This document shows, piece by piece, positions 39,901 to 52,676 of a stretch of 64,000 nucleotides of DNA. This stretch comes from Brugia malayi (lineage: Eukaryota; Nematoda; Chromadorea; Rhabditida; Onchocercidae). The notes below the pieces were generated by a model. That model searched no databases. It saw nothing but the letters and a program-made list of their open reading frames with translations, and was not told where the DNA came from. Each line of letters starts with the position of its first letter. Position 1 is the first letter of the stretch. A program made the translations under genes and the position numbers. Location: positions 4,192,001 through 4,256,000 of the forward strand of contig NW_025062478.1 of NCBI RefSeq assembly GCF_000002995.4, read 5' to 3'.

Positions 39901-40743
39901 ACTTGTGACGGAGCAGTGTCCCCCCTAAATACAACTTCAGCTTTATCCGACAGATAATCATCCGAAGAACTAGCAAATTCTTCCCTGATGTTGCCACTGA
40001 AAAAAAAAAATGTTAATTTTAAAGTTTCAACATTTTTTCTTCATTCAAACACATAAGCTAATGCAGGACAAAACAGAAAATGTATGACCTAGTTTCAAAA
40101 GGATTAGTGCTTCCAGCATGAATTAAAGAGGATGATACGTTCTGATTGAACAACATTCGTCGCGATTCACTTTGAAGCAAGCTTATCGATACACTATCAG
40201 GAAAGTCATTAATCGACGTATGTCTCCTTTCCTGAAAAATAAACTATCTTCATGTTGGTAAGATAAGAAATTAAACTTCGTGAATGCTCCTTCTCTTTCC
40301 AATCTAAACATTTTTCGAAAAAATCCTATTATGACTTGCAATAATTCAGCAGAAATATAGAAATATGCAAAACAGTTGAAAAGTTTGCCGAAAAGCAACT
40401 TTTTCTAATTATAAAGAAGCATGGTTTCAGAACAATACTCTCTGATGACAGTGGTACATATGAATCTTGATCTTCTTTTATCGTAGTAATACACCGTGGT
40501 ACGCGTACTGAGGTAATACTGTATTAGAAGAAAATTTTTTTTTTATGTAATAATTAGCAGAAAGCAAAGACAGAACTCAACTAATCAGCCACACGAACTG
40601 AAGAAAACAACGACTACGCAACTTACTAAGGAAGTGGATAAGGTTTCGGAAACTGCCGTTTGGGTATCAACATTCCATGGGGTATGTACTGGTGAAGCAA
40701 CTGTAACAACTGCCGGATTCTGATGTACAACCGTTTCCGTCAT
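36018..40743 (-). CDS. REPS1: REPS1-type EH-domain endocytic adaptor
   Basis: Adaptor linking EH/NPF endocytic networks to Ral signalling in vertebrates. Fourteen exons: 40743-40627, 40231-40089, 39996-39903, 39742-39628, 39392-39271, 39054-38950, 38682-38497, 38307-38223, 38103-37892, 37713-37629, 37450-37255, 37162-37032, 36673-36527, 36283-36018; 667 residues. The EH domain is about residues 212-300 with the NPF-binding Trp (KIWSLSD) and a canonical EF-hand loop DVNGDGYLDLNE (271-282). KPPPRP followed by GRSASLDLNNFQ matches the REPS Pro-rich/SLDLN block. The C-terminal Leu/Glu/Arg-rich helix (after NWQVRCDHLRLL) corresponds to the coiled-coil RalBP1-binding tail. A low-complexity Asp/Glu region precedes EH, and NPF occurs at 82-84. 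Ambiguous points: the acceptor at 38103 (needed for phase), the donor at 37892, and a possible extra exon near 40430-40515. The start follows a TTTCAG by 16 bases. Confidence 0.88.
36709..36743. repeat. (GT)n microsatellite
   Basis: Dinucleotide tract of about 35 bases within an intron of the REPS1-like gene, directly upstream (coding strand) of the exon beginning at 36673. Confidence 0.95.
36925..36956. repeat. (AT)16 microsatellite
   Basis: Perfect 32-base tract in the same REPS1-like intron as the GT tract. Confidence 0.95.
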
Positions 40744-42754
40744 CACCAAGTTTTTCCGACTGAAATTGTTGTATTAAGGTAGTCACAGAAACACTATAAT
40801 ACAGTCGCTTTTCTATCCATGTTTATTGTTTGGTTAAAATAGAACTGAATATTCAATAAAATTCAAAAAAAAAAAAAGAAAGAAAACAACGAAAACCTGA
40901 AGGAAACAACAACTGGAAAAAAAATTGTCATGCACTGTAATAAAATTCAATATGTGAAAAAATAATTGCCAAGAATTTTAAGAGATTTTTATGAATCATA
41001 AAATGAATGAATTTCATGATGGTTCACATTAACTGTTATAACAAAAAAGAAAGAAAGAAAGAAAAAAAATTAGTTCACCAATCATACAAATCATTTTTGT
41101 GCAATCTGCCTTTTTCACAAAATATGGTAGCAATGATACGATTTTGTTTACTATTTAATTTTTACCAATATTCTACCCCTACTAATTTGCTACCATTTAA
41201 TTTCGAAACATTATTTAAAATGTGGCATTGGCTTATAATAACGTAAAGGAAAGCAGTTTTCATTTCACTCAACGCAAAGCAATACTAATAATGAATTTAG
41301 GTTGCAAACATCAAATAATTAAAATGACGAACATTACTTTTGAAAAAAAAATTCAGAACCTAAAATTTTACCATTTGAAATCTAAAATTTAGATGCGTAA
41401 ATGATAAAAGCTTATAATGCTAACAAAAAAATGATGAACGGTTTAAATGAAACTTAGAATGGAAAGAACAAAAGCTCTAATAAGCATTACTAATTGATCA
41501 ATTTGTGACGCAAAAAAGCAAAATTTCAATGAAACAGCAAAATCAAATTTTTAATTAAATTTTTAATTAAACAATTAAATACTTAATTATCTTGAAATTT
41601 AGACGAACTTTCACTTCTCCCTTTTCCTTCAATCAAATAAAATTGCCTTCAAACAAACAAACCAAGCCAAGCTAACCAGTTTCTGACAAAAACGATTGCT
41701 ATTCTATGCAATTTTCTTATCCCAATGACAAACTCTGTTGCGATTCGTTAAATTTCAACCTTATCCTTCCGTTTTTATTTCCTTTTTCCTCTCTTACTGA
41801 TCGGAAATGTTAATTTTTCAATAATTGATGCAATAAGATTGGTAAATTTGAGTAGTTTGCAAATGATTGGAGTGATAAGAAATGATTAAATGAGATAAAA
41901 CGAAGTATTATCACTAATTTTGCACTCTTCTTGTTTTTTTTTTTTTTTTTTTTTTTTTGTCTAATTTAAGAAATAGAATCTCTTTTAAGAATCTTTTAAT
42001 TTCATTTAAGAATATCTCACTTTTATCATTTGCATCAATTTCTCTTTTTTTCTCTTGTATTATTTGTCCTTTTTTATGTTATATATTTCTTAGCTTTTTT
42101 AGCTTCTCATTTTTTTTTTGTTTGTGGAAGAAAGGCATAATATTTTGCAAATCTTAGCAATTCCTGCTATCTCTTCATAGCGAATATTATTTTTTAATTT
42201 TAATATTTAAAAAACTTTGAGTTTATTTCTATTAATTTCTAATTGTTTGAGAGCATCACTTTAATTACCGAAATTTTTTTTTCTTTTTTTGATGAACTAA
42301 CAATTTTATTGTGTTGCATTTATTTTATTTTTTTTTTTAAGATGAGCAGTTTTATTACTAACACTTTAAATTATGTCTATAAAATCGGAAACTGTTTTCT
42401 TAATACTATTATCATGAAATTATTCTTATGAATGTTAGCATCATTATTAGCTCTTCACAATATTATCTTATATTTTCATTCTTAAACAGTGTCGTTACTG
42501 CTGGAAAATATAGATTTGTTTCGAATTTTATTATCAGCTATTTCAAATAATTGTTAATTTTGCAAAGATTACTTAATGAAATTGCAGTTATCGTATAATA
42601 ACTTCACACATTGTGCTATTGTTAAGTGTTAATTGTAGTAATCGATAACAAATAATAATAATGATCATGTTTATAATTAAATTATTCCATTCATTCTGCA
42701 GGTATGCTGTTTAGGCCTTAATATAAAGGCGTTGCTTTTCCGGAGCTGCAAAAA
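40744..42754. promoter_or_regulatory. Divergent intergenic region, REPS1-like and TTC5
   Basis: About 2 kb between head-to-head start codons. No exon recognised. Contains a poly-T run at about 41934-41958 and T-rich DNA to 42350. TCTGCAG at 42695-42701 is a plausible trans-splice acceptor for TTC5, with an in-frame stop at 42719-42721 ahead of the ATG. Promoter elements cannot be assigned. Confidence 0.4.
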
Positions 42755-45344
42755 ATGGATGTTCTGGAAGAGAAAATTAAGGAAACTGAACGTTTCCGTG
42801 ACTGTTACTATCAACAGTTTCCGAAATCCACATTAGAAGAGAAAAAGCAAGCCGTTCGTGAAAAGGTTTTGCCATTAATTCAGGTGAGATTCTAATTTCA
42901 CATATAGTTCTTTTCATTAATATCATTTATTGTATATCCATGGCAGCAAGCTTAATCTTAATAACTTTTTATCATTTCAATTTAGTCATTTTCAATAATT
43001 CATTAACAACTTAACCTTTGATAATTTCCATCATTTAATTGTACTGTTCGTTCACTAATCATCATGTTCATGTAAGAAGCATAACTTCAATAATTTAATC
43101 ACTTGTATAACTTGATAATCAGTCAAAAGAATGTTAATTTAGTTGGTTTTCTTGCAATCGATGACAATTCAGTTCCCTCTTTTTTAAAGGGATGTTCTCT
43201 ATGTTTCAGCATTCTGAAAAAATAAATAATCTTCGAAAATTGCAAATTGATAGTTTGTTTTTCGATTATAAGCATCAGCCAAAATATAATGATAATGTTT
43301 CGAAATTCCACAAATTACCACTTTTGATTTTACTTAAATTCATTCGTTTGTTTTATGTCAATAATGATAATAACGGCATCATTATCTTTAATAATTTTTC
43401 GTTTAATATTCGAATATTATTTATTTTTTCAGGATATTCCGTTAGATATGAATGCACATTCATCAACATCAGCACGATATAATTACATTTGTGGACGAAT
43501 TTTAAACATCTGTGTGGATTATGACGCAAATTGTGAAAGATATTTATCACGTGCCGTAAAATTGGATCCTTCACTGAGTGATGCATGGTATGAACTTGGT
43601 GAATGTGTCAGAAAGAAGGAAGATTTTACAACAGCAATGGATTGTTTTCGTGTAAGTAGTGTTCTAATCTGAGAGTGCTAATGCTAATGTGCTTCTATCA
43701 GATGAAGAGATGATATTAAATTAAGAAGTTTAAAATTCTCAAAACACTAAGATTTTTATCAAATTACATTGATATTTTTTTCACCAATAATATGAATACC
43801 TTCCAAGAACAGCTATTTTATTATATTTTTCTTTCATTTTTTAAAAATTTTTATTAAAAATTTTTACCATGTTTTTGCAGCTTCATTTCCAATTCACATT
43901 ACTTATTTTTCGATTACTTTCTATAGAAATCATCAGCTTTGAATCGTACTGGAAAATGTCTTGCCTCACTTGCAATAGTACTTCGACAAATTGCTTTGTG
44001 TACAGCGGAAACAGAAATTCAACATTCGTTGCAAGACGAAGCTGCTAAATTGTCTGATGAAGCCGTTAAGCTTGATCCTGATTCTGATAAAGCATGGCAC
44101 ACACTAGGAAATTCATGTTTGATGCAATTTTTTCTCAAGTACCAAACAAATATGGAACTTATGGTTTGTTTCATTCTTCAAACTGCTATTTTCGTTTTTA
44201 AAATAAATGGTAATCATTTTAAGAAGGCAAAAAGCTTTGATTGCTCAGTTGTTTTCCTTTGTTTTTTGTCATAACTGTGACCAAACACTAAAATGGGTGT
44301 TCTTTTTCACTTAATTATCAGTTTGATTAAAATAATACTGATATCATGCGGCCCAATCGCAAATAAAATGAGTTATCAAAATCAAACTGATGTTTTAAAC
44401 TGATTAATTTTCTTATCACAATGTTTAAACATGTTTTAGGTAAATAAGTAAGTGATCTACTTTTCGTTTTCTTTGATTTTAATTCATTAATTTTCCCTGA
44501 ATTTCAATTTGGTTGTAGGAGAAAGCCCAAGAAGCTTACGAAAGAGCGCTACAACTTGGTGACGTGCGTTATAGCCCTGATTTGCATCTTAATTACTCAA
44601 CTGCTCTTAAATTTATTCAGAATTATGGAGAGTGTTTGAAACATTTAAAAATAGCAAATGTTTACGATCCGGGATTTCTGGAAACAAAAGGACGGTTGGA
44701 AACACTGCTGTCGTTCTTGAAACAAATTAACAGTCAAGTGCAGAGAAAAGGTTATTACATAAATTTTTAATTAAATTAGTTGAAATCAGACATGAAAGCT
44801 AAATATGACAAATCAATTTTTATGACCATTGAAACAAATAACTATTTTGTAATCTTCAGCTGATACAAATTAGCAAAGTTGTATAATTTATAAGAGTATA
44901 AGAACCTGCAACAATTCCAACTCTTATTTTGCTTGTTTTTTCTTTTTTATGTATTAAGCGATCATTTCAGGTAGATTATCTGCAAAAAAAATGAAACACT
45001 TTAGATCTTCGATATCTAATGAAGATTTTGGAGTATATTGCAAGAAGGCATTCAAGAAAAGAAGTGGTAAAATCGAAATCCTTAGAACAGTTTTATTTAA
45101 AGAACTGAAGGAAGGAATTAACGATGATGTTGTAATTTGTGGCAAAGTTGTTGCAATTATCCTTAATACAGAAGTTATCCCATAGTAAGCTTTCCTTTCC
45201 CATCTTCTTTTTTAAAAGTTATTTTAACGTTAAGTGAAATTTTCATTTTTTGAAAAATCACTTTAATCATTTTTATCTGCAAAGGCAGAACTAGCTTTAA
45301 ACACAGAGCAAAGCATGTGTTGTTTGTTTATTTGTTTGTTTGTT

Positions 45345-45379
<35 letters not shown>

Positions 45380-46077
45380 GCTGGAATTTTTGAATCATAA
45401 AATTGAACTCGAGAGATAAATGTAACAGTTATTATCTTTGTTTGAAAACGTAATATAGTGTAGTTTAGAAAGAGATAATATCATTATAATTTGTGTAATA
45501 CTCATATGATATGAACAAAAATGAAAAATTATTAGAATAATGAAAAAATGTGGAAAATACAAACTAAATTAAATAATTTATGTCAGTTTTGGTTTCAGCA
45601 CATTTGTTGGTTGTGATAAAGAAGGATCTTGCTGTGCTTTTTGCATTTATAATGCATCAAATAAATTTGGACTCGTTATTGGTGATTCGGTAGCTGTACC
45701 TGAACCCCACATTATCGATGTTAAGGTATTCAATTATATTATAAATATTATATAGGTGAGTGACACATATTTTTGGCATTTGAAATCTTTTACAAGGAAG
45801 AATTTATAATCGTTTTCATGTGTGCAGATACTAAGAACTATACCAACTTGACAACTATATATTCAAAATAATTCTGAAATTTTTTTTAAAATTTCTGTTG
45901 TTGAATGCTGGAATTAATGAACTGCTTTTCTAGATTTCATCTGAAGAAAGCGGTTGCGAAAATTTTGATTTTCGGATTGTTCGTATATCTAATCCGTTAA
46001 AGATGCTTAGAAATGGTAAATTAGTAAGGATGGATTGTATGGCGTTTTGTGAATTGGCTGCTGATTTTATTCATTAG
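42755..46077 (+). CDS. TTC5: TTC5/STRAP: TPR-repeat cofactor with C-terminal OB fold
   Basis: Stress-responsive p300/p53 cofactor that also acts in tubulin mRNA autoregulation in vertebrates. Seven exons: 42755-42883, 43433-43651, 43927-44163, 44519-44750, 44971-45184, 45599-45725, 45934-46077; 1302 bases, 433 residues (human protein 440). TPR units are recognisable: AVKLDPSLSDAWYELGECVR (about residues 84-103), AVKLDPDSDKAWHTLGNS, and AYERALQLG followed by SPDLHLNYSTALK, all collinear with TTC5. The C-terminal OB-type domain contains VVICGKVVAIIL, VPYTF-like VIPYTF and GLVIGDSVAVPEP, near-identical to family signatures. An in-frame stop 33 bases before the ATG supports the start. Exon 5 ends TA|GTAAGC, so unspliced transcript would terminate there. 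Divergent from the REPS1-like gene and convergent with the small HSP. Confidence 0.94.
45320..45377. repeat. (GTTT)n-(GT)n compound microsatellite
   Basis: Lies in the TTC5 intron between exons 5 and 6: tetranucleotide units change into a GT tract of about 14 units. Confidence 0.92.
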
Positions 46078-46543
46078 TTTTTTTCTTTTTTTTTTTTTTT
46101 TTTCTAACGATTATGTTACATAATGGCTCGGAATGGTTTAGACTTGTAAGATTATTATGATGTTTTAGTTTAAGGTAAATCAAATCTACGGAATTTTTTT
46201 AAAAAACATTCGTGCTGGATAGATTTTATACTGTTGTACTGCTTGATTGACTTTAATCCAGTGTAAGCATTTGTGTTTATTTTAGTTTACTTATAAACCA
46301 TTTTATCCCGTCTTGTTGACAAGTGTCGAATACAATTCAAGTTTTAAATCAAATTTTTTATTGTCAGCTTTTTTTTACATTTTGCGTTTTGTCTAGTCAG
46401 TGATATATTGTTCTCCTATATGAGCACTTTTATGTTCATCACAGATGCATTCGTAACTTTGTATTCACTTCTGATCAAAATTTGTTTTTAAATGCTTTCT
46501 AAATAATACTGTAATGTGCGCTGTATATATGTCTAACCATATC

Positions 46544-46549
46544 AATAAA
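46544..46549 (+). terminator. Candidate polyadenylation signal of TTC5
   Basis: AATAAA about 470 bases after the TTC5 stop, within the 820-base convergent gap before the small HSP gene. Other weaker A-rich hexamers exist, so the actual site is not proven. Confidence 0.4.
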
Positions 46550-46897
46550 ATTTACATTAATTATTACAAAGGATTACACTTGTTTTTTAATTCTTATTTT
46601 TTTCTTGAAAAGGTAGATTAAATTTTTGTCTAAATTTATGCAAACGAAAAAGTTTCTGAAATCTTATGATAATTAGGAGACATTTGAAATAATGCGCAGT
46701 AAATTTATTCATACGAAAATTAATTTACATTATGAACTTCATTTAATAGAGATATAGAAAAAAATCTGCAGCAGTAATTGGCAGATATTCTGAAAAATGA
46801 TGGAATTTGAAAATTCTATTTATTGTAGTTTTATTTATTAAATGTGGGAACTTTTACATTTGTATGTGTTCAGACATTTCTGCCATAATAATTTCTG

Positions 46898-48107
46898 TTA
46901 GTCTTTTCGCAGAATTGGTATTGTCCTTGTTTGCGCCTCGTTTTTCTCCTTCTTTGGTGTTTGTATCGTCAATTTACCATCTTTCGTTAATTCGCTCGTT
47001 ACCAATTCAGGTTTTATATCTTTTGGTAGCATTAGACGACGGGTAAATTGACGCTCAATCTTAAAGTTCATTCATTGATACTAAAGTAATCTTTAAAAAG
47101 TTATTGTTTTCAAGAGTAAAAAATTAGTTTATGTCATTTTCAAATTATGATTATATTTCATAGATATAATTTCAAAATATATGTTCCTAAAGATATTTGA
47201 CAGGGATTTTTATTAGTTTTTAATTTCAGATTAATTTTTAATTAAAATTATGCTTGTATATTTTGCTTATACAATAAATGTATCTTTTGAGACTAAATTG
47301 AACATTGCATAGAAATTTATAACCAATATTGTCTTAAATGGTTAAAATAAAGCATTAGGCAATGAAAAAAGAAAGGAAAATTCGCTAACTTCTCCAAACT
47401 GATCTTTGATCATTGGATGTTTACCCTCAATGGTAACAATTCCATCACTTACAGATACTTTCAAATCATCGGGCGCAAATTGTGATACATCAATAGTCAC
47501 CGAGTAATGCTCATCAGTATCGGTTATCTAAAACATTAAATTACGACTGATAAGGGATAAAATTGATAAAAGATCCAATGCACTACTGATAGGACGAAAG
47601 TCAGAAAGCAAGAAATGAAGCTTTGTTATTTGAAATTTTTATGATAATTATTCCAAATTGGGAAGAATAAATTGTTAACTTAATTAAGCACAATAGTTTA
47701 ATTAATAATGAATAAATTTACTGGAAATGGAACTAAGAATTCAAAAATACGGATTACATTAGGATTTTCATATAGTGAAACATAAAAACAAATATTTTTT
47801 CAAATATGTTTACTTGATAAATATTTGAAACTAAAAAAGGGTTGCAGTATTCAAGTGAATATTAAATTTAAATCTATATCCAAAAAGGAGAGAAATGACA
47901 GAGAGAGAGAGGGAGAGAAAAAAAAAAGGATTTAAAGTGAATGATAACCTCGCCAATACCGGAACCTAATTTATGAGAATCTTCGAATTGATAATCTGTC
48001 CAATAAGGACGTTGAAAGAATGGTCGCTCAATGTCGAGATCACGGAACTCATCGAAAAATCGACTGAAACGTGGTGAAAATGGTGAAATTAGCGAACGTC
48101 GAGCCAT
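46898..48107 (-). CDS. Small heat-shock protein (alpha-crystallin domain)
   Basis: ATP-independent chaperone that holds unfolding proteins as oligomers. Three exons: 48107-47949, 47527-47390, 47059-46898; 459 bases, 152 residues, phases zero. The N-terminal arm is Arg/Phe-rich (RRSLISPFSPRFSRFFDEF). The alpha-crystallin domain spans about residues 53-128: DEHYSVTIDVSQFAPDDLKV, GIVTIEGKH, then RRLMLPKDIKPELVTSEL and the GKL element in DGKLTI. The C-terminal tail has the IxI anchor motif (TIPIL). The ATG at 48107 is preferred: the frame opens three codons earlier only at TTG, and a TTTTTTTTAG acceptor ends about 20 bases before the ATG, suggesting trans-splicing. No convincing heat-shock element (inverted nGAAn array) was found in the 300 bases upstream. 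Convergent with TTC5. Resembles nematode HSP12/16/25-type proteins, but exact orthology is not resolved. Confidence 0.93.
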
Positions 48108-50381
48108 TTGTTTCAAATTTGAGCTAAAAAAAAGTGATTAAAAGTGATTTAAAAAAGGAAGCAAATTGATCCGATAATTAATATATGTGTAAAAATTATT
48201 GAAATAAGCTTCCACACAATTTTAACTATTAAAATGCCATATTATCACTTCATCAATTCTTTTGGATGCATATGAAACTAATGATTTTTTTAAACTTTTT
48301 TTGAGATAAAATTTAATTTTAAGAGTGGTATATATATATAATCTAGTCGAAGATAAAATTTTTTATGTGTTTGCTAAAAAATTTAATCCACTTTTAATAA
48401 CTTTCATATCGCTATTTCGATTAAAAGATTCTGTAAAGCTTTCTAGTTTGCTAATTTTCAAATAATCAATTTATTTGACACTGATTTCATCAATTATCAG
48501 TTGAATTGAAGTCTCTATCATTAGATGAAAAGAAACAAAATAAATAAATAAATAATAAAAAATTCTTTTGCTGTAAATATCAATAATTAAACCAATATTG
48601 AATAAAAATTAAAAAATATTAGTAATTACAAACCTACTATTTCATTGTATTAAAATACTCATTTGTTAATATGAATATTGTATATGATTAATATTGCATA
48701 CTTTTATACTTATTTCTTGTACATTAATGTAAAATTAACTTTGCTGTTATATGAAGCTATCATCAACCAAAAAATTAATATTGTGATTCATCAATTTTGT
48801 AGAAAAAAATGGTATCATTAATTAAATTAGTCACTCAATTTATTAGCATTTTTTATTCCTTTTGAATATATATAGCTGATTTTCTACAGATAATTCACAA
48901 TGTTTTATATAAATCAACTAAAATAGATAATCTACAATAATTTATACAAATTGACTAAAGTTACTGTACATTAGATATAGCATACTGTATCGAAGTACCG
49001 TAACCACCACTGAAATTTCTTAGCATTCTATATCACTTATCTATATATATATACGATTGGTTTACCACAAATAATTTACAACGCTTTAAATAAACAAAGC
49101 AAAAATTACGATGGAAGAAATAAAGTAAGAAAATAAATTTCCAAAAAGAAAAAAAAAGAGAAAAGTAGTTGGTGTAAAAAACGAAGGAAAATTTGAAATG
49201 ATATGATAAAAGTTGTGTGCATCATGGTGTAAAGGAAAGAAGAAGAAGAAAAAGAATAGAAAAAAGAAAAACTTGTTTTTTTTTAAATGAAATAACAAAT
49301 AAAGTTGATAATGTTAATTGATGCATTTTAATACTTCACTTTTTGAGTTTTTTTTTTTTAATGGGTAATAAATTTGTCAAAAATTTTTAGCCAAAATAAT
49401 TAAATTATATCATTTTATAATATAAAGGAATGTTTTTTACTCTATTTCTAAAAATTAGTCACTTAGCTTATTTTTCCTCTTTCTCTTCTTTTCTGGTTGA
49501 TTGATTAGAATTTGAAATACAAAATGAAAAAAAAAAAAACAGAAAACATTGTATTTTATTAAATAGAAAGGAATAGAAAAGAAACCATTAACCTTGAATG
49601 AACCGATGAAAGAAATGAACATTTCAATTTTTTTTCAAAAAAAAAAAAACATTTTTCCCAGAATTTTTAAAATGACTTAACACATTGGTGAACACGGGAA
49701 GTAAATTATTTTTCTTGCATGAGCAATCATTCAACAAAATGTCGAAAATTTTGCAATATTTTTTACTTAGAATTTTTTCCAATGGAATTATTTGCTAGTG
49801 ATTAAATCATTTCTTATGGATGATAATCAACAATTTTAGTAATAAATGATATGACCAATTAATTAATTGATGATTAATTAACAGTATCATATGTATTTGT
49901 TCGAAGTACAGAAATGACTACAGAATTACAGAAAATAAATGATTAACTTCTCTAATTATTCAGGTGTTTAATTAGTCCAACTTATAGTTACTTAAATTCT
50001 CAGTGTTTTAGGAGTGGAAAACTTATGAATACTTGAAACAGATTTTTTTTCTATTCAAATATGAAATTGAAATATTCGTCTTTTTTTCCTTGCAAAAATA
50101 AATAAGTTTGAATTTCAATTTTGAATTCAGCTAAAAAAGACCTTCAAAGAATAAGAGAAAATGGATTCTTTTTTTTCTTCAAAAAAATGAATGATAAAAC
50201 GAGAAATAAGAAATGAAGGCAAAATGGAAGTTTTTTTTGAAGCAAAATGGGAAAGAAATGGAAGTTTTTTAACTAAATGAAAAGTAGTGAAATTAGATTG
50301 TAAATTTAAATTAACAGTGCTAAGCAAAGCAAACATTCATTTACCAGTAGTACTAGTGAAACAGTTTGATTTAAATTAATC

Positions 50382-50490
50382 ATTGTATCCGTGTTTTCTT
50401 TTCTTTTTTTGAATGTTAAAATTAGAAATTAAATAATTTAATGCTTAAGTATGTTAAAAAATGCTCTTTGAGTATTTAATGTCTGGTTGA
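50382..50490 (+). repeat. Direct repeat copy 1 (pair with 53457-53570)
   Basis: Shares a core of about 80 bases with the later copy, including TTAAAATTAGAAATTA, ATGTTAAAAAATGCTCTTT and ATGTCTGGTT, preceded by a similar T/C-rich stretch. Same orientation, about 3.08 kb apart. Identity unknown; no terminal inverted repeats seen. Confidence 0.75.
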
Positions 50491-50868
50491 CAAATATTTG
50501 AATATTTAATATTTTGATGTATCTAGAGATATTTGTATACTTCTTTAGAAGAAAAATTTACTTTTTATTTTGGAAAACAAAGCAAAAAAAAAAAAAAAAA
50601 AATCAAGGGATATTGATAGATATTAGTTTAAAAAAATATTTATTAATACTGCTAATGATTAACAAATTTTTAAGGAAAAACACTATAATTTGTAAGTTTT
50701 TTTGATTTTAGTTTAAAATTTATTGCTTATCATCGCTGTTGTAGAAGTAATTAGCTGTTAATAATGACGACGATAATATTATAACAATGGTAATGGTCCT
50801 ATTTGTTGGTAGTATCATTATTGTTGTTTTATTATTACTATTAAAATTATTTTTTCCATTATCGTTAC

Positions 50869-50941
<73 letters not shown>

Positions 50942-50942
50942 G
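50869..50942. repeat. (TTA)n microsatellite
   Basis: About 24 near-perfect trinucleotide units, the longest microsatellite in the window. Confidence 0.95.
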
Positions 50943-52557
50943 TTATTGTTACAGTAGAGATTGAAGAAAAGTACTGGTGCAAAAGTTTAAATATATTAAG
51001 TGTTCTATTTAAATTTTTAACTGTTAACTGGTAATTTCTCTATCGTTTTTGTAACAATAGCAGTGAAGAAAAGAACTTTTATTAAAAATAATAGAAGAAA
51101 AATCATTGCTAAAATTTGCTTACTTTTTTTCAAACAAAATTTTTAACTCCTCAAAATATACTATAAAATTGATTTTTGCAGATAAAAGAAGAAAACTGTT
51201 TAATTCAGCATTTCTGCATTTGTGTCAACATTACCAGTGCATATAATTCTCTTCTTCCTTTCATATTTGTCATCTTTCTAATCATTATTCTACCCGAAAA
51301 TTTTCAAAAAAAAAAATAGAAAATGAAAATTTTGTTTATTTTATTACTTTGATACAGCTGGCTTGCAAATGGTTGCATATGAACATTTGTACCAATCATT
51401 CGTCCTTAGCAAATTTGAAGTTTGCAATTTTTTATTTTTAAAAAAAAAAAACTTTTTAAATGAATTTCTTTTTTAGCATTTGTCTAAGAAATGATAAAAT
51501 TTGCGCCTTTTTGATTTAAATGCTATGAAGAAAGGTTGCAAATTGTAAATTGGGATGTACTGAAATTTTCAAAAATTCGTATTGAATAGTCAATATTTAG
51601 AATTTAATTTTTTGAACAAATTTTTCGCCTTGTAAAATTTAAAATCAAAAAAGAAAATCTGAAAATTGATGACAATATTTTCATGAGTCACGCATGTGCG
51701 TATCTTTTGATATTTAAAAATAAATGAATAGCTAAGTGAAAATTTGTATTTTTTGAATAAGTGATGCAAAAAAAAGACATTCCAATATTTTTTCTTTTAA
51801 TAATTTAGAATTTATTTTTTTTATTTGGTGACTCACCAGAAATGAGTCATCTTTTGAAAAAAAATTTTTTGAAATTTGACAAAAAACTTTTTTGGTTACT
51901 TTTTATGGCTATTGCTTGTGTGTTATTTCCTTAGATAATGCTTATTCAATATTAAAATATAACCTACTGCATGCAACTTGTCTAACACTGATAACATCAA
52001 TTTAGCTATCTTTGTCTAACGAAGAGATATAAGTTGGATTATCATACATATAAATGATAAATATAATTTTTAAAATAGTTCAGATTTATTAAAATTTAAA
52101 TTGATAATAAATTTTTATTAATCTTTAAGATTAATGGTAATTCGATGGAAAAAGTTACAAAACTATAATTTAACTGTAAATTAAACCGTGATAATTAATA
52201 TTTTATTCATTATAAAGCTTGAAAAGTTTTAGTGTTAAATTAAATTTTTTTTCAATACATAATTTTTTGGTTATAAATGAAATTAATTTCAACTTTTTTT
52301 TCTTGTATTTTCTGCAAAAAATATTTGAAATTGTATTTGTGTTATTATTAATTCTTATCATCTTATCAGTATATTTCTTTCAATCTTATCACTGTGTTTT
52401 GTGTTATTATTCTTATCAATATGCTTAATTAATTTAAATTAATTCAATAGCTTATAGTTGTCCTTATGAAATTAATATGCTATAATTAGTGTATTATTAA
52501 TTATTGAAAGAAAGTTACAAATAATTATTTGGTGCCTTTTTGGAAACAGTTATTGTT

Positions 52558-52676
52558 CCTTATTGTTGTTCTTGTTGCTCCTTATTGTTGTTGTTCCTGT
52601 TGCTCCTTATTGTTGTTGTTCTTGTTACTCCTTGTCGTTATTGTTCTTGTTGCTCCTTGTTGTTTTTGCTGTTCCG
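52558..52676 (+). repeat. Minisatellite, 22-25-base unit, about 5 copies
   Basis: Units resemble CCTTATTGTTGTTCTTGTTGCT with insertions of one TTG triplet. All three forward frames are open through the array because it is a TTG/CTT-rich low-complexity sequence, giving Leu/Val/Cys-rich translations that I do not regard as genes. Confidence 0.85.

Noticed and set aside
48108..48116. Start of the small HSP three codons earlier
   Set aside because: The earlier in-frame codon is TTG, not ATG; the ATG at 48107 follows a good acceptor by about 20 bases.
48108..48500. Heat-shock elements upstream of the small HSP gene
   Set aside because: Only scattered GAA/TTC pairs such as GAAATAAGCTTCC were found, not a correctly spaced inverted nGAAn array.
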